Source: Spirochaetales bacterium (GTDB taxonomy: Bacteria; Spirochaetota; Spirochaetia; SZUA-6; DRHE01). From it: a DNA stretch of 5,426 nt. Below are positions 1-4,779 of the stretch, in pieces. Location of the stretch: contig JAFGFV010000322.1 of NCBI GenBank assembly GCA_016930895.1, forward strand, positions 1 through 5,426, written 5' to 3'. The notes beneath the pieces are model-generated. The model had not been told where the DNA came from, ran no database searches, and saw only the letters and a program-made list of their open reading frames with translations. Numbering within the stretch: position 1 is the first letter of the stretch; every line of letters starts with the position of its first letter. Both the position numbers and the translations under genes were made by a program.

Positions 1-132
1 CAGGCGCTCGCGGTTGCGGGCGCCGATGGCCACCGCCACCCCCTCTTCGGCGAACTTGCGGGCCACCGCCAGCCCGATGCCGTTGCTCCCGCCCGTGACG
101 AAGGCCTGCTTCCCCTCCAGCTCCAGGTCCAT
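1..132 (-). CDS. Short-chain dehydrogenase/reductase (SDR), N-terminal 44 residues, runs off the window
   Basis: This is the beginning of a classical SDR oxidoreductase, which interconverts an alcohol and a carbonyl using NAD(P). The protein begins MDLELEGKQAFVTGG. It shows the Rossmann cofactor loop TGGSNGIG at residues 13-20 (the TGxxxGIG motif), followed by helix LAVARKFAEEG and second strand VAVAIGARN. The Arg at 39, just after that strand, is where classical SDRs often read the cofactor, and a basic residue there leans toward NADP(H). This is only a hint. The Ser-Tyr-Lys catalytic triad would lie outside the window. The ATG (130-132) follows an AGGAGG at 142-147 with 9-nt spacing, and that site overlaps the GRE stop codon. 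It is the third gene of the activase-GRE operon. It probably oxidises or reduces the substrate or product of the GRE, but the substrate cannot be named. The gene is truncated only by the window edge. Confidence 0.87.
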   Translation of the reverse strand, partial: MDLELEGKQAFVTGGSNGIGLAVARKFAEEGVAVAIGARNRERL

Positions 133-141
133 GCTGCCCCT

Positions 142-147
142 CCTCCT
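142..147 (-). promoter_or_regulatory. Ribosome binding site of the SDR, overlapping the GRE stop codon
   Basis: The minus strand reads TAGGAGGAGGGGCAGCATG. The GRE stop TAG (148-146) shares bases with the AGGAGG Shine-Dalgarno, which sits 9 nt before the SDR ATG. Ribosomes ending the GRE would expose or occupy this site, so translation of the two genes is probably coupled. Confidence 0.75.
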
Positions 148-2479
148 ACCTCTGCTCGGTACGCCGGATCAGCTCTTCCTGCGCCTTCCTGCCCATCTGG
201 ACGAAGTAGGCGCTGTAGCCGACCACCCGCACGCACAGCCCCCGGTAACGCTCCGGGTTGACCTGTGCGTCGCGCAGCTGCTCGCTGCTCACCACGTTGA
301 TCTGCACCTGCATCCCCCGGTTCTCCAGGAAGGTTCGCAGGGTGGCGGCCAGGACCTGGAGCCCCCCCTCCCCTTCCACGGCGCTGGGATGGATCCGCAG
401 GTTGAGCGGACCGCCGGTGATCCGGTGGAAGGGCAGCGCGGCCACCGAGTTGAGCAGGGCGGTAAGCCCCTCGGTGTCGGCGCCCTCGGTGGGGGACTGG
501 TTCTCGCTCATCGGCTCCCGGGCCCGTCGGCCGTCCGGGGTGGCGCCCACGATCCGGCCCATGCAGACGAAGTCCCGGTCACTGGACAGGGTGGGCAGGA
601 AGCGGTACAGGTGCTCGCCCTCGTTCTGCCGCGCCACCTCGTCGCAGAACACCTCCGTGGCCCTGGCGGCCAGCTCGTCTACCCAGGCGATGTCGTTCCC
701 GAACTTGGGGAAGCGGTAGCGCAGCCGGCGCTGCAGCTCCTCGTGGCCCTGGTAGTCCGCCTGCAGGAGCTCGGCCAGCTCGGGCAGGCTCATCTCCCGG
801 TCCTCGAACACCAGCTTCTGGATGGCCGCCAGGCTGTCCGCCACCGAAGCGATGCCGCTGCCCTGGAGGGTCAGGATGCTGTAGGGCGTGCCCCCGTCGT
901 TCCAGCTCAGGGCCCTGTCCATGGGCCCGTCCAGGAAGCAGTCCTCGATCCGGATGCGCCCCCGGTTGTACTGCTGTTCCAGGGCCACGTCCGCGTCGAA
1001 GGCGGCCCGGTAGTCGGCCAGGAGAAACCGCATCTGCTGGCGGTATTCCTCCAGGAGCTCGTCCATGGAGGAGATCTCCTCGAGGGGCCTGCCGACCAGG
1101 CCGTGGTACTCCGCGCTCATCAGCCCGATCATGCGCTCCCGCAGGGGGAACTGGCTCTGTCCGGGGGGCAGCGGCGCCTCGAACCTCTGCCGGCTCCGGT
1201 TGAGCACCAGGTCCAGGGGCAGGAGCAGGTTGAGCCACAGCTGCCGCAGGCCCCCCTGCTTGCCCGTGATGTTCGGGTCGTTGCAGCCGTAGAAGCCGTA
1301 CTCCACGGCGTGCTCCTGCGCGATCCCGTAGCTCTTGTGGGCCGGGATCATGGTCTCGTCGTTGTAGATCACGATGGTGGCGTTGTCCCGCATGGCCGCG
1401 CAGGTCTTGCCCCAGAAGCCCTCGTCGATCCCGTCGTAGTAGCGCACCACGATGAAGGGGTTGCGCAGGCACAGGGCCCCTTGCGCCTCCACCATGAGGT
1501 GGGACAGCTCGTTGACCCCGGGAGAGCCGTCGGCCAGCAGCCCGCCCACGACCAGGTAGTTGGGGTCGTCGAAGGTCATCTCGAGGGTAAAGTCGACCTT
1601 CTCGTCCTCGATGGACATGTGGTCCGCCGGGCTCATGATCTCGTTGTTCTTGTAGAAGAACTCCGTGATGAGCTCCAGCGCTTCCCCCCGGCTGAGCGCC
1701 CCGCTGTCGAGGTCCCGGCGGTAATAGGGCAGCAGGTACTGGTCCATGCGGCCCAGGTCGAAGACCCCGCAGCCGCAGATCTTCATCAGGGGGACGATGA
1801 TGAGCCACAACAGCTGCAGGGCATCGTGGAAGCTCTCCGCCGGCCCGGCGGCCAGGCGCCGGCAGCGCTCGGCGGTGGCCAGCCCACCGGCCGCCGCCGT
1901 CCGGTCACCGGCGGCCTCGGCCGCGGCGGCGTAGCGCTCGATGTAGCCCTGCAGGGCCCCGTAGCACAGGATGGCCCCCTCCACGAACTCCCGCTTGGAA
2001 GGATCGGCCTGCACGTCCGCCCGCTCCAGGCGCCGCCGGGCGGAAGCCTCGTAGCCCCCCAGGCCGATGCGCAGGATCTTGGCCCACTCCAGCCCCAGGT
2101 GGCCGAAGGAGTAGAACCACGGCGGCCGGCGGCGGAGCCAGTTCCAGGAGTAGAACCAGAGGATCTTGCGCTGGATCTCCGGGTCCGGGATGTCCCACCA
2201 GCGGCGGGTCATCTCGTTGACCAGGCGCACCTGCTCGTCGGTGGGGATGACCTCCTTGACCGAGCCCAGGAGCCGCTCGCCGGGCTGGATCGGCACCGAG
2301 ACGCGGCGCAGGATGTAGTCCAGGGTCTTGCCGTAGCGCAGGGCGTAGGGAAGCTCCTCGAACAGGTGCTCGCTGTCGATCAGGTATTGGATCCGCTCGT
2401 AGAAGGTCAGGCGGTAGTCCTTGCGGTACAGGGCTTCGACCTTGTCGCGAATCCTCTCGGATACTCGCTCTTCGATCAT
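146..2479 (-). CDS. Glycyl radical enzyme (pyruvate formate-lyase-like), uncharacterised clade with a GCND active site
   Basis: The protein has 777 aa, a normal length for a GRE. Family marks: the C-terminal glycyl radical loop RVVGYSAYFV (751-760, radical Gly754, codon 218-220); the thiyl-radical Cys399 (codon 1283-1285) in GFYGCNDPNITG; GRMDQYLLPYY near 243; SVADSLAAIQKLVFED near 545; PKFGND near 591; MSENQSPTEGAD near 657; and QINVVSSEQLRDAQ near 726. The Cys takes a hydrogen from substrate after radical transfer from Gly754. Eliminase GREs (choline lyase, glycerol and hydroxyproline dehydratases, isethionate lyase) carry Glu two residues after the Cys. Here it is Asp401. The benzylsuccinate synthase and pyruvate formate-lyase signatures are also absent. 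There is no N-terminal microcompartment targeting extension. The start has GGAG 7 nt upstream and overlaps the activase stop as ATGA. The fold and radical chemistry are near certain. The substrate is unknown, and a lyase or dehydratase acting on a hydroxylated compound is inferred from the neighbouring dehydrogenases. Confidence 0.95.
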   Translation of the reverse strand: MIEERVSERIRDKVEALYRKDYRLTFYERIQYLIDSEHLFEELPYALRYGKTLDYILRRVSVPIQPGERLLGSVKEVIPTDEQVRLVNEMTRRWWDIPDPEIQRKILWFYSWNWLRRRPPWFYSFGHLGLEWAKILRIGLGGYEASARRRLERADVQADPSKREFVEGAILCYGALQGYIERYAAAAEAAGDRTAAAGGLATAERCRRLAAGPAESFHDALQLLWLIIVPLMKICGCGVFDLGRMDQYLLPYYRRDLDSGALSRGEALELITEFFYKNNEIMSPADHMSIEDEKVDFTLEMTFDDPNYLVVGGLLADGSPGVNELSHLMVEAQGALCLRNPFIVVRYYDGIDEGFWGKTCAAMRDNATIVIYNDETMIPAHKSYGIAQEHAVEYGFYGCNDPNITGKQGGLRQLWLNLLLPLDLVLNRSRQRFEAPLPPGQSQFPLRERMIGLMSAEYHGLVGRPLEEISSMDELLEEYRQQMRFLLADYRAAFDADVALEQQYNRGRIRIEDCFLDGPMDRALSWNDGGTPYSILTLQGSGIASVADSLAAIQKLVFEDREMSLPELAELLQADYQGHEELQRRLRYRFPKFGNDIAWVDELAARATEVFCDEVARQNEGEHLYRFLPTLSSDRDFVCMGRIVGATPDGRRAREPMSENQSPTEGADTEGLTALLNSVAALPFHRITGGPLNLRIHPSAVEGEGGLQVLAATLRTFLENRGMQVQINVVSSEQLRDAQVNPERYRGLCVRVVGYSAYFVQMGRKAQEELIRRTEQR
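2107..2158 (-). repeat. 13-bp direct repeat inside the GRE gene, coding a doubled WFYS motif
   Basis: The plus-strand string aggagtagaacca occurs at 2107-2119 and again at 2146-2158, exactly 39 bp (13 codons) apart and in frame. It makes WFYS at GRE residues 108-111 and 121-124, within an aromatic and arginine-rich stretch. It may be a small internal duplication, or convergence through shared codons. Confidence 0.55.
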
Positions 2480-2490
2480 CGGGTTTCTCC
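2476..2490 (-). promoter_or_regulatory. Activase-GRE junction: ATGA overlap with GRE ribosome binding site
   Basis: On the minus strand GGAG (2490-2487) lies 7 nt before the GRE ATG (2479-2477). The activase TGA is 2478-2476, so stop and start share ATGA. This fixes the GRE start and implies stop-start translational coupling between activase and GRE. Confidence 0.85.
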
Positions 2491-3510
2491 TTGTCGGCTC
2501 CGGGCGTCGGGCTGCGGCCCGCGCTGCCGCTCGTCCTGCCGCTCGCCGGCGTAGCGGACCTGCAAACCGCGCCCCCGCAGCTCCCGGGCCAGGCGCTCCA
2601 TCTGCGCCGAGGAGGGCGGGGAGAACCGCTCCGGCGCGCTCTCCCCGAGGGCCTCGCGCTTGTCGACCCCCAGGGCGTGGTAGGGCAGGAGCTCCACCAG
2701 GGACAGCGTCCCGATCTCCTCGAGAAAGGCGCCGGCGGCCTCCAGGTCCTCCTGGCCGGTGTTGACCCCTTCCATCAGGGGCATGCGGACCCACAGCCCG
2801 ATCCCGGGCAGGGCGGCGAGCCTGCGCAGGTTCTCCAGGATCAGGGCGTTGGGCACTCCGGTGTACAGCTCGTGGCGGCCGGGGTCCATGATCTTGAGGT
2901 CCACGAGCCAGAGGTCCACCGCCTCCGTCAGGGCCTCGATGATTCCCCAGGGCGCGTGCAGGCAGCTGTCCACCGCGGTGTGCACCCCCGCCGCCCGGGC
3001 CGCCGCCAGCAGATCGCCGGCGAACTCCGGCTGCATGAGCGGCTCTCCCCCCGAGAGGGTCAGGCCGCCGCCGGAGTTCCGGTAGTAGGCCGCATCCCTG
3101 AGCACGGTCTCCATGACCCGCCCCACGGTGGTGCGCTCCAGGCTCGCCTCCAGCGCCCCGAAGGGGCAGGCCGCGACGCAGGCGTAGTGCAGGCGGCAGC
3201 GGGACCGGTCGAGCTCGTGGCGGTCGGCGACCAGGCGGTGCGCCCCCTCCGGGCAGGCCGCCACGCAGCTCCCGCAGTGCCGGCAGCGCTCGGCGAAGAA
3301 CAGGAGCTCCGGCTGAGTGCTGATGGTCTCCGGGTTGTGGCACCAGCGGCAGCGCAGCGGGCATCCCTTGAAAAAGACCGTGGTCCGGACGCCTGGCCCG
3401 TCGTGGGTCGAGAAGCGCTGGATCCTGGTGATATTTCCTTCGGTGCCGGGACGACCCTCCGCAACGATCGCGTCGCGATCCCGGGCGGTCGTGTTGCCGT
3501 TCATCTTCAT
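2476..3510 (-). CDS. Glycyl radical enzyme activating enzyme (radical SAM, with ferredoxin-like insert)
   Basis: The protein has 344 aa and is the radical-SAM partner that makes the glycyl radical on the adjacent GRE. It cleaves S-adenosylmethionine at a [4Fe-4S] cluster held by Cys50, Cys54 and Cys57 (GCPLRCRWC, the CxxxCxxC form). Other marks are HDGPGVRTT (36-44), the SAM-contacting SGGEP (153-157), DLKIMDPGRHELYTGVPN (204-221) and ELLPYHALG (273-281). Between the radical-SAM cysteines and SGGEP lies a ferredoxin-like insert typical of non-PFL activases. Its first cluster set is complete (Cys76, 79, 82, 86). The second is Cys105, His108, Cys111, Cys115, with His replacing the expected Cys. 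The family's usual DTCGY-type segment reads DSCLH here (181-185). The C-terminus carries an Arg/Gln/Asp-rich tail of about 22 residues (323-344) that extends past the expected domain end. The stop TGA overlaps the GRE ATG. ATG at 3504 (Met3) is at least as good a start as 3510, given the ribosome site. Confidence 0.95.
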   Translation of the reverse strand: MKMNGNTTARDRDAIVAEGRPGTEGNITRIQRFSTHDGPGVRTTVFFKGCPLRCRWCHNPETISTQPELLFFAERCRHCGSCVAACPEGAHRLVADRHELDRSRCRLHYACVAACPFGALEASLERTTVGRVMETVLRDAAYYRNSGGGLTLSGGEPLMQPEFAGDLLAAARAAGVHTAVDSCLHAPWGIIEALTEAVDLWLVDLKIMDPGRHELYTGVPNALILENLRRLAALPGIGLWVRMPLMEGVNTGQEDLEAAGAFLEEIGTLSLVELLPYHALGVDKREALGESAPERFSPPSSAQMERLARELRGRGLQVRYAGERQDERQRGPQPDARSRQGETR

Positions 3511-3520
3511 CTTCTTCCTT
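3511..3520 (-). promoter_or_regulatory. Ribosome binding site of the activase; favours the second ATG
   Basis: The minus strand reads AAGGAAGAAG directly before ATGAAGATG. The GGAAG core is only 3 nt from the first ATG (3508-3510) but 9 nt from the second (3502-3504). The protein therefore may begin at Met3, two residues shorter than the longest reading. Confidence 0.5.
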
Positions 3521-3524
3521 TTCG

Positions 3525-3567
3525 ATTCTGTCCGCTTGCGGGGGATCGAGTCAATTACGCTTTTTTT
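3525..3567 (-). promoter_or_regulatory. Candidate sigma-70-type promoter of the activase-GRE-SDR operon with upstream A-tract
   Basis: Reading leftward, TTGACT (3554-3549, five of six matches to TTGACA) is followed after 18 bp by CAGAAT (3530-3525, four of six matches to TATAAT). A run of seven A (3567-3561 on this strand) lies just upstream of the -35, where an UP element would sit. The predicted transcript start near 3518 would give a very short leader, which again fits the downstream ATG. No experimental support is available. Confidence 0.45.
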
Positions 3568-3598
3568 GGATTGAGGCGCGATCTTTTCGCACTCTCCC

Positions 3599-3627
3599 GG
3601 CCCCGGGCTTGCGGGCCCATTGGGGCC
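3599..3627. repeat. Imperfect inverted repeat in the divergent spacer, possible operator
   Basis: The left arm GGCCCCGGGC (3599-3608) pairs with GCCC (3615-3618) plus GGGGCC (3622-3627), ten base pairs in all. The loop is 6 nt (3609-3614) and the right arm has a 3-nt bulge (3619-3621). It covers the -35 of the rightward promoter but lies upstream of its predicted transcript start. A DNA-level protein site is therefore more likely than an RNA hairpin. In GC-rich DNA, chance pairing is a real alternative. Confidence 0.4.
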
Positions 3628-3638
3628 GCAGGTATAAT
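3609..3638 (+). promoter_or_regulatory. Candidate promoter of the rightward dehydrogenase genes, perfect TATAAT -10
   Basis: A perfect TATAAT lies at 3633-3638 in otherwise very GC-rich DNA. TTGCGG (3609-3614, matching only TTG of the -35 consensus) lies 18 bp upstream. Transcription would begin near 3645, about 15 nt before the ATG at 3660, leaving AGGGGG (3647-3652) in the leader as ribosome site. The weak -35 overlapping an inverted repeat fits a regulated, activator-dependent promoter, but this is inference. Confidence 0.55.
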
Positions 3639-3659
3639 CCGCACGCAGGGGGTCCCGGA

Positions 3660-4712
3660 ATGAAAGCTCTGGTGCTGTACGAGAAGCGAAACGGGGCGGC
3701 GGAGCTCCGGGAGGTGCCGCGGCCCCAGGTCGGACCCGGCGACGTGCTCGTGCGGGTCAAGGCGGCTGCGGTCTGCGGCGCGGACATCGAGTTCTTTCGG
3801 GCCGAGCAGGTGGGAAACCTCAGGCCCCCGGTGGTGCTGGGCCACGAGTTCTGCGGGGTGGTCGAGGAGACCGGGGAGCGGGTCACGGAGTGGCGCCCCG
3901 GGGACCGGGTGGTCAGCGACAACACCGGCTACGTGTGCGGGCGCTGCTACGCCTGCTCGACCGGAAGCCCCCTGCTGTGCCCGGAGCGCCTCGGGCTGGG
4001 CTACTCCATGGACGGAGGGTTCGCCGAGTTCGTCCGCATCCCGGAGGCGGCCCTGACCCGGGCGCCGCACAGCCTGATGCGCCTGCCCGACAGCCTCCCG
4101 TTCCGGTCGGGGGCCGCGCTGGAGCCTTCGGCCAACGCCTACCGCGCGGTGATCCAGGAAGGGCGGCTCATGCCGGGGGAGGCGGTGGCGATCTTCGGCC
4201 CGGGCCCCATGGGGCTGTTCAGCACCCAGGTGGCCGCGGTGGGGGGAGCGGCGGGGATCCTCCTGTTCGGCACGGAGCGCAGCGCCGCCCGGCTGGAGCT
4301 GGGCAGGCGGCTGGGGGCGACCCGCACCGCCGAGGTCGGGCGGGAGGACCCGGAGGCGGTGGTGCGGGAGGAGTTCCCGGAGGGGGCGGATCTGGTCATC
4401 GACGCCGCCGGCGCCCCTACGGTCTTGCCCCTGGCCATGCGGCTGGTGCGCCCCAAGGGCCGGATCGTCCGGGTGGCCTGGGGCAACGCTCCCCAGTCCC
4501 TGGACCTGGACCCGCTCCTGCCCAAGGGCGCGACCATCGTCGGGCACTTCGGCTACGACTACGTGTCCTGGCGCAACGTGCTGCGGTTGGCCGAGCAGGG
4601 CCGGATCCAGTACGAGCCGCTCATCACCGCCAGCATGCCCCTGGAGCGCTGGCGGGAGGCCTTCGAGATGATGGAGAGCCGCCGGGCGGTCAAGGTCGTG
4701 TTCGAGTGGTAG
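3660..4712 (+). CDS. Zinc-dependent medium-chain alcohol/polyol dehydrogenase (sorbitol/threonine dehydrogenase-like)
   Basis: The protein has 350 aa, full length for the MDR family that oxidises secondary alcohols of polyols or hydroxy acids with NAD. Catalytic zinc ligands are visible: Cys39 (AAVCGADI), His62-Glu63 in GHEFCG, and Glu155 in LEP. The structural zinc site is complete (Cys93, 96, 99, 107). The nucleotide-binding loop is GPGPMG at 180-185. Glu206 sits at the end of the second Rossmann strand, where an acidic residue selects NAD over NADP. The ATG at 3660 is chosen because MKALVLYE matches the usual family N-terminus and AGGGGG lies 7 nt upstream. An upstream in-frame TTG at 3609 would overlap the promoter -35 and add 17 residues unlike the family. 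It is divergent from the GRE operon and followed by a second enzyme of the same family. The exact substrate is unknown. Confidence 0.92.
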   Translation: MKALVLYEKRNGAAELREVPRPQVGPGDVLVRVKAAAVCGADIEFFRAEQVGNLRPPVVLGHEFCGVVEETGERVTEWRPGDRVVSDNTGYVCGRCYACSTGSPLLCPERLGLGYSMDGGFAEFVRIPEAALTRAPHSLMRLPDSLPFRSGAALEPSANAYRAVIQEGRLMPGEAVAIFGPGPMGLFSTQVAAVGGAAGILLFGTERSAARLELGRRLGATRTAEVGREDPEAVVREEFPEGADLVIDAAGAPTVLPLAMRLVRPKGRIVRVAWGNAPQSLDLDPLLPKGATIVGHFGYDYVSWRNVLRLAEQGRIQYEPLITASMPLERWREAFEMMESRRAVKVVFEW

Positions 4713-4732
4713 AAAAGCGGTTGGCAGCAGCA

Positions 4733-4746
4733 CGGGCCGCGGCCCG
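4733..4746. repeat. Perfect 14-bp palindrome between the two dehydrogenase genes
   Basis: CGGGCCGCGGCCCG reads the same on both strands and lies in the 67-nt gap (4713-4779). A second short hairpin can form from CCCGG (4743-4747) and CCGGG (4751-4755) and is mutually exclusive with it. There is no following T-run, so it is not a standard intrinsic terminator. It may be an mRNA processing or stability hairpin, a protein site, or chance in GC-rich DNA. Confidence 0.45.
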
Positions 4747-4764
4747 GCGGCCGGGGCAACCCAG

Positions 4765-4772
4765 AGGAGGTG
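4765..4772 (+). promoter_or_regulatory. Strong ribosome binding site that selects a GTG start
   Basis: AGGAGGTG ends 7-8 nt before GTG at 4780. The alternative in-frame ATG at 4795 is more than 20 nt away and would cut the first beta strand, so GTG is the start. Confidence 0.85.
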
Positions 4773-4779
4773 GAGCACA

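Noticed and set aside
14..2554. 846-codon open frame on the plus strand opposite the GRE
   Set aside because: It is antisense to a clearly conserved GRE in GC-rich DNA where stop codons are rare. The translation is low-complexity (G, V, L, P, Q, H rich) with no recognisable domain or plausible start signal.
2480..3364. Open upstream extension of the GRE reading frame
   Set aside because: It lies out of frame across the activase gene and is Arg/Ala/Gly/Pro-rich noise. The GRE start at 2479 has a good ribosome site, and the family begins there.
3561..3567. Seven-T run on the plus strand as an intrinsic terminator
   Set aside because: No GC-rich stem immediately precedes it on the plus strand and no plus-strand gene ends nearby. 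It is better read as an A-tract upstream of the leftward promoter.
3578..3590. Short inverted repeat GCGA-n5-TCGC as an operator
   Set aside because: Arms of only four bases are expected often by chance. It was noted in the spacer but is not supported as a site.
3511..3659. Possible small gene or RNA in the divergent spacer
   Set aside because: Only promoter-like elements and one inverted repeat are visible. No short frame has a ribosome site, and no riboswitch or tRNA-like fold was recognised.
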